Of a stretch of 60,764 nt of DNA, positions 29,060 through 39,092 are shown piece by piece. The stretch's first letter is position 1; each line of letters starts with the position of its first letter. Made by a program: the position numbers and the translations under genes. The notes beneath the pieces were generated by a model. That model searched no databases, had not been told where the DNA came from, and was given only the letters and a program-made list of their open reading frames with translations. Origin of the DNA: an uncultured Alphaproteobacteria bacterium (GTDB taxonomy: Bacteria > Pseudomonadota > Alphaproteobacteria > Caulobacterales > Hyphomonadaceae); assembly GCA_903831255.1 (NCBI GenBank), contig CAIKWZ010000065.1:1-60764 (forward strand), given 5' to 3'.

Positions 29060-29202
29060 ATTAACAAATTCAAAGGCGAAACATTAAGAGATCATACAAA
29101 GAACATTGGTAAAACATCGGACACGGTCTGTGAGTAAAACAAAGCAGATTCAGGGAGCGTGGCGGCTCAACCAGAAAGAGAGTCCTCCGAGCCCCCCCCT
29201 TA

Positions 29203-29622
<420 letters not shown>

Positions 29623-29753
29623 CCCCCTAGCACAGGTGCGAGGATCGGGCGATAAGGCGCGCTGACAAAACAACATGCGCGAAAGTCAGCGCTGGTCATG
29701 TGGCGTTCAGGTTCGGTTTGTTTGAGTGAGTCAGTTAGGTTCGGAGATTGGAA

Positions 29754-30032
29754 ATGAGACTTACGGCGGCGTTCTTCCTCACAATAACCTTTCTGGCGTC
29801 TCCGGCAGCGCTTGCAGATCCCAACAGCCAGGGCGAAGGCCTCTTCCAGGCGCGCTGCAACATGTGCCACGGAACAGGCATGGGCGGCGCCCCGCTGATG
29901 GAGAAGCTCTCCGCATTGTCGACGGACTCGATCATCGAGAAGATGACGACAGGAACGATGGCGCCGATGGCTGCGGGTCTTTCTGATTCCGACAAGAAGG
30001 AAATCGCCGAGTTTATCGCCAAGAAGTCCTGA
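29754..30032 (+). CDS. Small periplasmic class I cytochrome c
   Basis: The 92-aa protein has a Sec signal peptide (about 21 residues, cleavage after ALA) and one haem-binding CNMCH motif, with a likely axial Met in the GTMAPMAAG loop. It is a minimal single-haem cytochrome c of the type that shuttles electrons in the periplasm. GGAG lies 7 nt before the ATG at 29754; a TTG two codons upstream was not chosen. It stands alone, with rnpB divergent and the amidase convergent, so its redox partner is not indicated. Confidence 0.88.
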   Translation: MRLTAAFFLTITFLASPAALADPNSQGEGLFQARCNMCHGTGMGGAPLMEKLSALSTDSIIEKMTTGTMAPMAAGLSDSDKKEIAEFIAKKS

Positions 30033-30089
30033 CATCAGATCTGCAAGAGGCGGTCCGAAGCGCTCGTGGCTTGGACAGGGCGCTTGGCG

Positions 30090-30845
30090 TCACCCGATCA
30101 TTTCCCGATAGTGACGGGCGACTTCACGAATAAGAAAGACGGTTTCCGGGTCCGCCTCCCCGGAGACACATGACGGCCGCCATCGTCGCTGAAACGCCTT
30201 GAGAATGACTGTCGTGGAGACGTCGTGGAGATCCGTCTCTGGGATCTCGTATCCAATGGCTCTCAGGTCAGTTTGCACACTCGCCAGCGCCCCTTCCGGG
30301 GCGCCCTCAGCAGCGAACGATCGTGAAGCAGACGGCCCCTCTTCAAACGTAGCAGACGGCCAGAAGCCGACGCCCGCTTCGGCTAACAGCCGCCACGGAA
30401 ATCTCTCGCCCGGATCCAGCTTACGAAGGGGAGCGATATCTGAATGTCCAACGATACCATTTTGCGGAATCGCCCAGCGCCTGCAAATCGCCTGGCAAAG
30501 TCGTATGACCGCAAGGATCTGACGTTCCGGAAATGGAGGAAGCCCGAAATCATGACCGCCATTTACGATCTCGATACCGATAGATCGGGAATTGATATCG
30601 TCTCGGCCTCTCCAACTGCTGGCGCCGGCATGCCACGCGCGGCGGGCCTCCGCGACCAGAGAGAAAACCCTTCCATCCTCCTCGACAAGGTAGTGTGAGG
30701 AAACCCTTGGGAAAGTCGGATCGCGTAATCGGCTGAGAGCGGTTGGGCCGTCTCTCATGCCCGTATAATGCAGCACGAGCATGTCTATGCCATAGGCGCG
30801 TTCGTTAAAGTTTGGACTTGGGGCGGAGAGCACGGGAGGGATCAT
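30090..30845 (-). CDS. N-acetylmuramoyl-L-alanine amidase (AmiD/AmpD type, with peptidoglycan-binding domain)
   Basis: The 251-aa Amidase_2 enzyme shows zinc-ligand and catalytic segments LVLHYTGM (His26), SSHYLVEEDG, AWHAGAS, IGIEIVNGG and GHSDIAPLRKLDPGE. A C-terminal helical region (about 195-245) resembles a PG_binding_1 repeat. It cleaves the MurNAc-L-Ala bond, probably on wall fragments. No export signal is visible, so it may act on recycled anhydro-muropeptides in the cytoplasm (AmpD-like); the extra binding domain is more AmiD-like. Its ATG overlaps the stop of the EamA gene by 4 nt. Confidence 0.9.
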   Translation of the reverse strand: MIPPVLSAPSPNFNERAYGIDMLVLHYTGMRDGPTALSRLRDPTFPRVSSHYLVEEDGRVFSLVAEARRAWHAGASSWRGRDDINSRSIGIEIVNGGHDFGLPPFPERQILAVIRLCQAICRRWAIPQNGIVGHSDIAPLRKLDPGERFPWRLLAEAGVGFWPSATFEEGPSASRSFAAEGAPEGALASVQTDLRAIGYEIPETDLHDVSTTVILKAFQRRWRPSCVSGEADPETVFLIREVARHYREMIG

Positions 30846-31735
30846 GGTCTGATCTTGTCGGCGAGCGATGCGTTTGGAAACTGAGTGTTTCGACGGATCA
30901 TGATCAAACCGACGCCCGACAGGGCGACAATGGCCCCAATGAGCAGTCGTGCCGAGAGCGGCTCCCCGAGGATCAAGACGCCAAGACCCAGACCAAACAC
31001 CGGGGTCATGAGCGTCAACGGAGAGATGAGCGTCACGTCATAGCGCTTTATGAGACTGTAGAATGTTCCGTGGCCGAAAATAGAGACCGCGAGCACCGCA
31101 AACGCCGTCGAACCCCAGATGCGCCAGTCTCCCGAAAGAAACGGTTCAATCTGGCCCGTCTCGACAACCGCCGAGAGCCCCAGAAGAAGCGGAAATGAGA
31201 AGAAGCCAATCCACGACTGAAGTCGAAGGGCAGACATCGGATCGATTCGCTTCATCAGAATGCTGGCGGCCGAGGACACGACGCATGCGAGAATGAGGAA
31301 CGCCAGCCCCGAAGACAGATCAAGGGCCTCGGGTTCGAAAGCGATGATCATGACGCCTGCAAAGCTCAGGGCGATTCCGAGCCCCCGCTTCCATCGGATG
31401 CGCTCTCCTAGAAAAATGATCGAGAACAGGGTGGTGATAGGCACTCCGAGCTGACCGATGACAGCCGCCGCGCTCGCCGACGAGCCAGCGAGTCCCAGAA
31501 ACAACAGACCGAACTGAAGCGCCCCCATTCCCATCGCAATCAGGAACATGATCCCAAGCTGGCGTGGCGGCGGCAGAAAAAACGGCGCGAGGCATACCCA
31601 CACGAGCCCAAGGCGAACGGCGGCGAAAAAGATAGGCTGAACGCCAGCATCGGACAGGGTCCAACGCGTGATCACCAGGTTCAACGCCCAGACCAGACAT
31701 ACAACGGTCAACAGAGCGAGGTCTGCAGGCTTCAT
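30842..31735 (-). CDS. EamA/DMT-family transporter
   Basis: The 297-aa protein has ten hydrophobic segments arranged as two EamA repeats, for example LALLTVVCLVWALNLVITRW at the start and LAVSIFGHGTFYSLIKRYDVTLISPLTLMTPVFGL in the second repeat. This is the drug/metabolite transporter superfamily, inner membrane, probably export of amino acids or related metabolites. The substrate cannot be predicted. It is coupled to the amidase gene by a 4-nt overlap. Confidence 0.88.
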   Translation of the reverse strand: MKPADLALLTVVCLVWALNLVITRWTLSDAGVQPIFFAAVRLGLVWVCLAPFFLPPPRQLGIMFLIAMGMGALQFGLLFLGLAGSSASAAAVIGQLGVPITTLFSIIFLGERIRWKRGLGIALSFAGVMIIAFEPEALDLSSGLAFLILACVVSSAASILMKRIDPMSALRLQSWIGFFSFPLLLGLSAVVETGQIEPFLSGDWRIWGSTAFAVLAVSIFGHGTFYSLIKRYDVTLISPLTLMTPVFGLGLGVLILGEPLSARLLIGAIVALSGVGLIMIRRNTQFPNASLADKIRP

Positions 31736-31811
31736 TGGCTAGAACGGACCTTCGCGAGGAGAGGCGGCCACCTATTGCGCAGCACAGCGACGAGCGTCCG
31801 CTTAACTCAAA

Positions 31812-32102
31812 CTAACGGCGCGCCGAATGCGGCTCAACAACCCACCCGTCAGCCGTTCTTCTCGCCTCGAGCGCATCAGTGGTGTCACCGCGAGCGCCTC
31901 GCCCCCCAAGGCGAGCCGCAAACCCGATACACACCGCCGCGACGCCCAACATCAACCCGACGACCGTGGTGGCGAGTAGCGCTGCCAGAGCAGCAAGACC
32001 GAGAAAAATCCCGAAACCGATTCTTCCCAGCGCAACACCAAGGCGCTTGAAAAACCTCGCGATCAACGAGCCGACATCCGCAGGTCCCAGCGTAGGGGTC
32101 AT
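31812..32102 (-). CDS. Small membrane protein of unknown function
   Basis: The 96-aa protein has one long or two short hydrophobic segments (about residues 27-65: GRIGFGIFLGLAALAALLATTVVGLMLGVAAVC) and a hydrophilic, Arg-rich C terminus. GGAGG lies 5 nt before the ATG at 32102, which decides against the GTG four codons upstream. I do not recognise a family. It lies 45 bp downstream of the DnaJ-domain gene on the same strand. Confidence 0.6.
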   Translation of the reverse strand: MTPTLGPADVGSLIARFFKRLGVALGRIGFGIFLGLAALAALLATTVVGLMLGVAAVCIGFAARLGGRGARGDTTDALEARRTADGWVVEPHSARR

Positions 32103-32147
32103 CTCATCCTCCACTCCGGTTAAGAAGTGACCCCGAGCCGTCAGATG

Positions 32148-32855
32148 TCAATTGGGCTTGATGAGAAATCCCCTCTCGGCGCGAATCCTTGAGTAGGCTG
32201 TGGTGATCGCAGCAGCTTTTTCGTGCGCCACCGGCTCATATTCTCGCGGGGCTGACTTTATAGCCGCAAGAGTATCGGGATGATGCTCCCGCATCAGGCG
32301 TCTGTAAGCAGCCTTAACTGTCTCAAATGGGGCGTCATGGGGAACGCCCAGGATCGCATAGGGATCATCTGCGTCAGGACCGAGATGGCTGGCCTTAATA
32401 CGCCGAAATTCCGCCTCGCTAAAGCCGAACGCGTCCGAGACGCGTCGAAGGTAGGCAAGCTCGTCACCAGTCAGCACCCCGTCGGCGACGCCGACCTGAA
32501 ACAATCCGTCAAGCACGCCCTCCAGGAGCAGTGGACGATCTCGATAGCGCTTGGCGATCTGACTGGCGTAAGCCTCATATCCCCGGACAGTCTGCCGGGC
32601 GATGTCGAAAACACGCCGCATAGCTGGCTCATCGGCTGGGGCGGCTCGAAAAACCTTCGAGAAAACCCTCACCTCATCTGCAGTTACAAGGCCGTCGGCC
32701 TTGGCGAGCTTCGCGCCGAGACCCACGATTGCAGCAGTGAAGCTAACATCGTCAGGATCCGGCGCATGGGCGTTCATGGCGACCTCCGTAATGGAAGTCG
32801 GCCGGACGGCGAACGCCGCCTGCGCCAGCTGCGCCAACTGCGACCAGATGCTCAT
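32148..32855 (-). CDS. TerB/DnaJ-domain protein (DjlA-like co-chaperone)
   Basis: The 235-aa protein has an N-terminal TerB-like helical domain (about residues 38-160, AIVGLGAKLAKADGLVTADE and GVADGVLTGDELAYL acidic loops). A C-terminal J domain (about 168-230) carries the HPD tripeptide (LMREHHPDTLAA) that stimulates DnaK ATPase. The order resembles DjlA, but the DjlA membrane helix is replaced here by a weakly hydrophobic N terminus. Likely role: recruiting Hsp70 to a specific client. Confidence 0.85.
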   Translation of the reverse strand: MSIWSQLAQLAQAAFAVRPTSITEVAMNAHAPDPDDVSFTAAIVGLGAKLAKADGLVTADEVRVFSKVFRAAPADEPAMRRVFDIARQTVRGYEAYASQIAKRYRDRPLLLEGVLDGLFQVGVADGVLTGDELAYLRRVSDAFGFSEAEFRRIKASHLGPDADDPYAILGVPHDAPFETVKAAYRRLMREHHPDTLAAIKSAPREYEPVAHEKAAAITTAYSRIRAERGFLIKPN

Positions 32856-32962
32856 GGAGCACTCTATGCACCGGTTAGATCCGAGGAGGGTAGACCCGCA
32901 CCGCTCTCAAACGCGTTACCAGCCTCCGAACGGTCGCCGCTGGAGCCTCCCAACCGCCCTGG

Positions 32963-34540
32963 TCACGACGCCGACCAGGGATTTGAGGCCTGAAGAAACT
33001 GCATCACGTTTTTCGCTGGAGTGACCGACCCCGATGGCGCCGGAGACGGAGCGGCGCCGGCAGAGCGCTCGCGGGTACGTTCGTGAGCCGCCCCCCCGCC
33101 CTTAGGGCCTGCGGATCTAGATGAAGGTCCACCGCCCGCTGAGGCGGATTTAGAACCCTGAGCAGAAGATGAACGATCAGAGCCGCTTCTCGGCCCAGTC
33201 CTCTGTCCTTGGAAACCCTTCTTGTTCGTCTTTGCTCGCGGCTTTCCGCCCCGAGGAGGATCGGACTCACGACGCTCTCCGCGACCAGCCCCTCCCCGCT
33301 GGGAACGTTCTCCCTGGCGCGACCCGCGATCCTTCGAGGCGCTGTGGCCGCGCTGACCCTCCGGCTGCGCCGCCGCCTCAGGAGACGAGGCAGTCAGACG
33401 GCCAAGGGTCTCATCCCCCCTCCGGTCCAGAGAAGGTATGCGCTGGCGGGTGACTTTCTCGATATCCCTCAAAAGGGAGCGTTCGTCCTCGGCGCAGAAT
33501 GCGACAGCCGACCCCTCCGCTCCAGCTCGCGCCGTCCGACCGATGCGGTGAACATAGCTCTCGGGAACATTAGGCAACTCGAACTGAACGACATGCGTAA
33601 CGCTGGAGATGTCGATCCCTCTTGCTGCAATATCCGTCGCAACAAGCGCCCGGACCTCCCCGGCCTTAAAGGCAGCAAGGGCTCGCTCACGCTGATTCTG
33701 ACTCTTGTTGCCATGTATCGCCGAGGCAGAAACTCCGGCGCCCTCAAGTATTCGAGCAACCTTGTCAGCGCCTCGCTTGGTACGCGTGAACACGAGAACA
33801 CGTCGAAAATCCGGCCTCTGGAACAACTCGACCAGCAGACCTTTCTTGCGGGCGGCCTCTACGAACACGACCTGCTGATTAACTCGCTCAGCGGTCGTCG
33901 CCTGAGGGGCGACTGAAACGCTGAGCGGGTCTCTTAACATTTCACCGGCGAGACGACCGATATCGGCGGGCATCGTGGCGGAAAAGAACAGGTTCTGTCT
34001 CTGCTTGGGCAGATGCTGGAGAATGCGCCGGATCGGAGCGATGAAGCCCATATCAAGCATCTGGTCAGCTTCGTCGAGAACAAGGATTTCGAGGCCCGCA
34101 AGATGAGCCGTTCTCTCGCCAAGGTGGTCAAGAAGTCGGCCCGGCGCAGCGACAAGAATATCGACGCCCCGTTCAAGAGCCTTTTTCTGAGGTCCATGGG
34201 CGACGCCGCCGAAGACTGTCGCAACCGAAAAGCCAAGCTCAGCGCCATAATCACGGAAACTCTCGGCGATCTGGGTCGCCAGTTCGCGAGTGGGTGACAG
34301 AACAAGACAACGGCACCCAAGGCGCGGCGCAGCTTTCCGGGAAGCCGCAAGGCGATGAAGAATGGGCAACGCAAACGCTGCAGTCTTGCCTGTTCCTGTC
34401 TGCGCGATCCCCAGAAGATCTCGGCCGGCCATGACGCCTGGTATCGCCTGGCTCTGGATGGGGGTTGGGTCGCAATAGCCCTTTGCTTCAAGCGCCTTAA
34501 CGATGAGGGGGTTCAGTCCAAGTTCTCTGAATTGAGACAA
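32963..34540 (-). CDS. DEAD-box ATP-dependent RNA helicase (RhlE-like)
   Basis: The 525-aa protein carries all helicase motifs: Q motif PTPIQSQAIP, I AQTGTGKT, II DEADQMLD, III SATMP and VI HRIGRTARAG. A long low-complexity tail (about residues 380-510) is rich in Arg, Gly, Ser and Pro and probably binds RNA. The start is placed at a TTG (34540) because the N terminus then reads SQFRELGLNPLIVKALE, as in the family, with GGAAAG 8 nt upstream. The frame is open to an ATG at 34642, but the added 34 residues are Arg-rich and unlike the family. Roles in rRNA maturation or cold adaptation are typical. Confidence 0.92.
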   Translation of the reverse strand: MSQFRELGLNPLIVKALEAKGYCDPTPIQSQAIPGVMAGRDLLGIAQTGTGKTAAFALPILHRLAASRKAAPRLGCRCLVLSPTRELATQIAESFRDYGAELGFSVATVFGGVAHGPQKKALERGVDILVAAPGRLLDHLGERTAHLAGLEILVLDEADQMLDMGFIAPIRRILQHLPKQRQNLFFSATMPADIGRLAGEMLRDPLSVSVAPQATTAERVNQQVVFVEAARKKGLLVELFQRPDFRRVLVFTRTKRGADKVARILEGAGVSASAIHGNKSQNQRERALAAFKAGEVRALVATDIAARGIDISSVTHVVQFELPNVPESYVHRIGRTARAGAEGSAVAFCAEDERSLLRDIEKVTRQRIPSLDRRGDETLGRLTASSPEAAAQPEGQRGHSASKDRGSRQGERSQRGGAGRGERRESDPPRGGKPRAKTNKKGFQGQRTGPRSGSDRSSSAQGSKSASAGGGPSSRSAGPKGGGAAHERTRERSAGAAPSPAPSGSVTPAKNVMQFLQASNPWSAS

Positions 34541-34959
34541 AACGTGATCTTTCCATGAGCGCCTCAAACGCAGTCTCCCCCGAAGAGGAGCCCTGAGAGG
34601 CGTTAGTTCTGCTGGGAAGGTCCGGCGTGCGCGGACAATCATTCGACAACTTCAGAGCGCTCAACGGGCTGGTCTCCTGCATCGAGACCTTCACGCAACC
34701 GGAGCGCCGATAGCGACGGAATACAATCCGAACGCGATCACGCCGTATGCTGCGGCGCACCAAGTGTCAAGGGTGCTTCATCGGAAGGTCTGTCACTCTC
34801 GTCAGGCGGCACAGGAAGACTGGCGCACTCAAAGCGAACCTCAGAACTGGAGCGATCAGCCATAGTAACCTGCTGATGAGCCTCTAGAAGATGGCTTCCG
34901 ATTGGTTCAGGAACAGCATAACCCGAAGCAGTCGGCTCTCCTGCCCACGGAACCCATCG
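34541..34959. other. Divergent intergenic region without a recognised gene
   Basis: This is a 419-bp gap between the DEAD-box helicase (minus) and the flavoprotein (plus). It should contain both promoters, but I could not fix -35/-10 pairs with confidence. A 41-codon minus-strand reading frame (34863 to 34738, beginning MADRSSSEVRFEC) has an AGG about 8 nt upstream of its ATG. It has no recognisable relatives and I do not call it a gene. Confidence 0.4.
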
Positions 34960-36315
34960 ATGGCCCTTGCTGAACCTCAAACGGCCAACCTCGAGCCCCG
35001 TCCGCTGACGGAACGAATGGAGGCAGCTGTCGCGATCATCGGCGCAGGCCCTGCCGGACTGGCCGCCGCTGAAACCTTACTGAAAGCCGGCGCTCCGGTA
35101 AGAATTTTTGAAGGAATGCCCACCCCGGCGCGTAAGTTTCTGATGGCGGGACGAGGCGGCCTGAACATCACGCACTCAGAGCCCCTGGAGCAGTTTCTCA
35201 ACCGATACGGTTCGGCGCGTGATCGGCTTGAACCAGCCATTGCGGCGTTTCCTCCGGACGAATTGAGGTCCTGGTGTGCTGGCCTCGGACAGGAGACCTT
35301 CGTCGGCACGAGCGGCCGCGTCTTTCCCAAGACGATGAAAAGCTCGCCGCTGTTGCGGGCATGGCTGGGCAGCCTCCTGTCCATGGGCGCGCAGCTAAGC
35401 CCCCGGTATGTCTGGAAAGGATGGTCCGAGGATGGGGCGCTCCTCTTCTCGACACGGGATGGCGAACGACGCGTAAAAGCGTCAGCGACAGTATTCGCTC
35501 TGGGAGGCGCCAGCTGGCCCCGGCTGGGCGCTGACGGATCGTGGACAGAAGTTTTCGCGCAAAAGGGAGCCACGATCATCCCGTTCGAGCCGTCAAACTG
35601 CGGAGTTCGAGTCGGATGGTCCGACACCTTCGTCAATCGGTTTGCAGGACAGGCCGTGAAATCAGCGCGCTTCTCAATAGGTCAAGAATCTGTGAGGGGC
35701 GAGGCCGTGATCACCTCTGAGGGTCTCGAAGGAGGGGCGATCTACTCACTCTCATCCCGTATCCGAATGCTTCTGAAACAGACCGAAGCGGTCGAGATGA
35801 TGCTCGACCTCGCTCCGGACCTTACCACAGACAGACTTTCAGATCGCCTGTCGCGCTCGGATCAGGCTGCACAGTCCCCGTCCGCTTCCGGCGTGAAAAG
35901 AACTCGGCCGTCTCTGGCGAACAGACTGCGTAAGGCCGGCCTCAAAGACCTGTCGGCGGGCCTTTTACGGGAACTATCAGTCGATCCCCCGCAAGGCCTG
36001 TCGCCGGCCGATCTCGCCAACCGCATCAAGCGCCTCCCCGTCAGGATCGTCGCTATGTCCCCCATCGACAGAGCGATCTCCACCGCGGGAGGGATCGCAT
36101 GGACGTCGATCGAGGACGATTTCTCCCTCCGGTGCGACCCCGCAGTGTTCGTTTGCGGAGAAATGATCGACTGGGAGTCGCCGACCGGCGGATACCTTTT
36201 GCAGGCATGCATCGCCACGGGTCGTGCAGCCGGACGAGGCGCGGCCAACTTCATTGGCCAGGCCTCATCAGCAGACATTCGAAACGACGAAATACCGGTC
36301 AATAATTCAGAATAG
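34960..36315 (+). CDS. TIGR03862/BaiN-type NAD(P)/FAD-dependent oxidoreductase
   Basis: The flavoprotein has the dinucleotide loop [63 protein letters not shown], the middle-domain [20 protein letters not shown] and C-terminal [18 protein letters not shown]. That order is typical of the HI0933/BaiN family, TIGR03862 branch. The reaction is unknown. The start at 34960 is a compromise: an ATG at 35017, directly before the FAD loop, also has a GGAA upstream, while an ATG at 34891 has none. The last 17 bp overlap the convergent metH end. Confidence 0.88.
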   Translation: MALAEPQTANLEPRPLTERMEAAVAIIGAGPAGLAAAETLLKAGAPVRIFEGMPTPARKFLMAGRGGLNITHSEPLEQFLNRYGSARDRLEPAIAAFPPDELRSWCAGLGQETFVGTSGRVFPKTMKSSPLLRAWLGSLLSMGAQLSPRYVWKGWSEDGALLFSTRDGERRVKASATVFALGGASWPRLGADGSWTEVFAQKGATIIPFEPSNCGVRVGWSDTFVNRFAGQAVKSARFSIGQESVRGEAVITSEGLEGGAIYSLSSRIRMLLKQTEAVEMMLDLAPDLTTDRLSDRLSRSDQAAQSPSASGVKRTRPSLANRLRKAGLKDLSAGLLRELSVDPPQGLSPADLANRIKRLPVRIVAMSPIDRAISTAGGIAWTSIEDDFSLRCDPAVFVCGEMIDWESPTGGYLLQACIATGRAAGRGAANFIGQASSADIRNDEIPVNNSE

Positions 36316-38977
36316 GAGCGAGCCAGCGCTCGGCCTCAGCGAGGCTCCACCCCTTCCTGCGCGCATAATCTTCAACCTGGTCGCGTTCGATTCGTCCGAC
36401 GGCAAAGTACGCGGCATCCGGATGGGAGAGATAAAGTCCAGATACGCTCGCTGAGGGCGTCATGGCGAACGATGTGGTCAACTCAAGCCCGGTATTCCGG
36501 GGCGCCTCAAGCAGGTCGAATAGAGTGGCCTTTTCAGTATGGTCGGGCTGACAGGGATAACCCGGGGCTGGGCGAATACCGCGATAAGCCTCGGCAATGA
36601 GCTGATGAGGCGTCATGCGTTCATCCGGAGCGTATCCCCAGTCGACCCGGCGAACCCGCTCATGCATCGCCTCTGCGTAAGCTTCAGCAAAACGATCGGC
36701 TAGAGCCTTAAGCATGATCGAGGAGTAATCGTCATGACGCGCGACGAACTCGGCTGATCGCTCCGCCTCTCCATGCCCGGTCGTAACGGCGAAGCCGCCG
36801 ATATAGTCGGCGCCCAGACCGATAGGAGCGATAAAATCGGACAAAGCAAACTGGCCGCGACCGTTTTCCTTCTCCATCTGCTGCCGGAGAGTGTGAAAGC
36901 GGGCACGTTCCTCCTGTCGGGTTTCATCTGTCCAGACAACGATGTCATCTCCATCAGCATTGGCGGGCCAGAAGCCGATCACTCCCCGGGGTGAAAGCCA
37001 CTTTTTCGCCACCAGCGTCTTGAGCATCGACTGGGTGTCGGCCCACAGGGCCTTCGCTGACGAGCCGACGACATCGTCCTCCAGAATATCCGGAAAGCGT
37101 CCGGCAAGCTCCCAGCTGGCGAAATAAGGCGTCCAGTCAATGTAGTCTGAAAGATACTCCAGAGAGATGTCGTTGACCTCCCGGGCCCCAAGGAACGCCG
37201 GTCGGGGAGGAACATAATGACTCCAGTCCGGCGAGTGCGCCGCCGCCCGGGCCCGATCAATAGGCAGGCGAGGCTTCGCCTGCCCTCCGGAACGCGACTC
37301 GCGCATGCGGGCGTATCGCTTCTGGGTGTCCTCCCAATAGGACTGCCGGGTCTCCGGCTTCACCAGCGCCGATACGACGCCGACAGCACGACTCGCATCA
37401 AGAACATGCACGACGGGACCGGAGGAATAGGCCGGCTCGATCTTGATGGCGGTATGAGCAGGACTGGTCGTGGCGCCTCCTATGAGAAGTGGCATGGACA
37501 GACCGCGCCGCTGCATTTCTCCAGCGAAATAGACCATTTCATCAAGTGACGGTGTGATAAGGCCGGAGAGACCGATCATATCCGCCTTGACCTCTGCTGC
37601 AGCGTCAAGAATGCGCTCCGCCGGGACCATGACCCCAAGGTCGATCACCTCATATCCATTGCACTGCAGAACCACGCCTACGATGTTCTTCCCGATGTCG
37701 TGTACGTCGCCCTTTACTGTTGCAAGAACAATGCGCCCGTTCGAGGTGCCGGCAAGACCGGTGCGGATCTTCTCCTCTTCCATATACGGAAGCAGGTGTG
37801 CGACAGCGGCCTTCATCACCCGGGCGGACTTCACAACCTGGGGCAGAAACATCTTACCCGCGCCGAAAAGATCGCCGACGGTATTCATCCCGGCCATCAG
37901 AGGGCCTTCAATGACGTGAAGCGGACGCTCGCTGGCGAGTCGGGCTTCCTCAGTGTCCTCAATGATGAACTCGGTTACCCCGTTGATGAGAGCGTGCGCC
38001 AGTCGGCTTTCCACGCTTCCCTCTCGCCACGCCAGATCCTTCTTTTGCTCGACGCCCTTCTGCCCCCGATACCGTTCCGCAATTTCCAGAAGGCGCTCGG
38101 TCGCGTCAGCGCGTCGGTTGAGAATGACATCCTCAACTCGTTCCCTAAGCCCCGGCTCGATCTGATCGTAGATATCAAGCTGACCGGCATTGACGATGGC
38201 CATGTCGAGACCAGCTCGAACACCGTGATAGAGAAAAACCGAATGCATGGCGCGACGGACCGGTTCGTTCCCCCGAAATGAGAACGAAACATTGGACAGT
38301 CCACCCGACGTATGAACCCCGGGAAGGTGCTTCTTGATAAGACGAACACCTTCGAAGAAATCCACTGCGTAGGAATTGTGCTCATCGATCCCGGTAGCGA
38401 CCGCGAAGATGTTTGGATCAAAGATGATATCTTCCGGAGGAAACCCGAGCGACCCGGTCAGCAGGTCATAGGCCCGCTTCGAAATCTCAAACTTCCGCTG
38501 GGCTGTATCGGCCTGTCCATGCTCGTCAAACGCCATGACAACCACAGCCGCTCCGTAGGACCGTGCCTGTCTGGCTTGCTGAAGAAAGACCGCTTCGCCC
38601 TCTTTCATGGATATGGAGTTGACGATCGCCTTGCCCTGAACGTTTTTGAGACCTTCCTCGATGACCTCCCACTTCGACGAGTCGATCATGATGGGAGTGC
38701 GCGCAATGTCAGGCTCGGCTGCGATCAACCGCAGGAACGTGCGCATGGCGAGCTTAGAATCAAGCAGGCCCTCATCCATGTTCACATCGATGATCTGCGC
38801 GCCGTTTTCTACCTGCTGGCGCGCAACCTCCACCGCCTCAGGGTACCTCCCCTCCGTAATAAGCTTTCGAAATGCCGCAGACCCGGTGACATTGGTACGC
38901 TCTCCGATGTTCACGAACCGACCGGTCGAGAGCGAACCCGAAGAGGATTGAGCCATTTCAGCAGAGAGGTCAGTCAT
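36299..38977 (-). CDS. metH: Methionine synthase, folate/B12/activation domains (split MetH, C-terminal protein)
   Basis: The 892-aa protein comprises three MetH modules. The pterin-binding domain covers about 15-280 ([27 protein letters not shown]). The cobalamin module covers about 325-560 (cap helices, then DVHDIGKN with axial His426 and LSGLITPSL). The SAM-binding activation domain forms the C-terminal 300 residues ([16 protein letters not shown] at the end). The homocysteine domain is absent and is encoded separately at 39093-40157. Together the two proteins make a functional B12-dependent methionine synthase, as in other alphaproteobacteria. Its start is 115 bp after the first half; its end overlaps the convergent flavoprotein by 17 bp. 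Confidence 0.96.
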   Translation of the reverse strand: MTDLSAEMAQSSSGSLSTGRFVNIGERTNVTGSAAFRKLITEGRYPEAVEVARQQVENGAQIIDVNMDEGLLDSKLAMRTFLRLIAAEPDIARTPIMIDSSKWEVIEEGLKNVQGKAIVNSISMKEGEAVFLQQARQARSYGAAVVVMAFDEHGQADTAQRKFEISKRAYDLLTGSLGFPPEDIIFDPNIFAVATGIDEHNSYAVDFFEGVRLIKKHLPGVHTSGGLSNVSFSFRGNEPVRRAMHSVFLYHGVRAGLDMAIVNAGQLDIYDQIEPGLRERVEDVILNRRADATERLLEIAERYRGQKGVEQKKDLAWREGSVESRLAHALINGVTEFIIEDTEEARLASERPLHVIEGPLMAGMNTVGDLFGAGKMFLPQVVKSARVMKAAVAHLLPYMEEEKIRTGLAGTSNGRIVLATVKGDVHDIGKNIVGVVLQCNGYEVIDLGVMVPAERILDAAAEVKADMIGLSGLITPSLDEMVYFAGEMQRRGLSMPLLIGGATTSPAHTAIKIEPAYSSGPVVHVLDASRAVGVVSALVKPETRQSYWEDTQKRYARMRESRSGGQAKPRLPIDRARAAAHSPDWSHYVPPRPAFLGAREVNDISLEYLSDYIDWTPYFASWELAGRFPDILEDDVVGSSAKALWADTQSMLKTLVAKKWLSPRGVIGFWPANADGDDIVVWTDETRQEERARFHTLRQQMEKENGRGQFALSDFIAPIGLGADYIGGFAVTTGHGEAERSAEFVARHDDYSSIMLKALADRFAEAYAEAMHERVRRVDWGYAPDERMTPHQLIAEAYRGIRPAPGYPCQPDHTEKATLFDLLEAPRNTGLELTTSFAMTPSASVSGLYLSHPDAAYFAVGRIERDQVEDYARRKGWSLAEAERWLAPILNY

Positions 38978-39092
38978 GAGCTTCGTCCAGGTGTGTCAGA
39001 GTCCACAATGATCAAGATCCGGATGCTGGACTTACCGCGAATGCGGGAAATGATCCGGACCTGCAGATCGGGTGCGTCGCGTCGGTGCGTTC

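Noticed and set aside
29051-29064. Possible CtrA box (TTAA-N6-TTAA) overlapping the last TGGG repeat upstream of mraZ
   Set aside because: The canonical CtrA site needs a 7-bp spacer; here it is 6. The symmetry is explained by AT-rich sequence around the repeat array.
34541-34642. ATG at 34642 for the DEAD-box helicase
   Set aside because: The additional 34 residues are Arg-rich and unlike the family. The TTG at 34540 gives the family N terminus with a spaced GGAAAG.
34738-34980. 80-codon minus-strand reading frame upstream of the DEAD-box helicase
   Set aside because: No family resemblance, and it extends under the flavoprotein start. A 41-codon internal version has only a weak ribosome-binding site.
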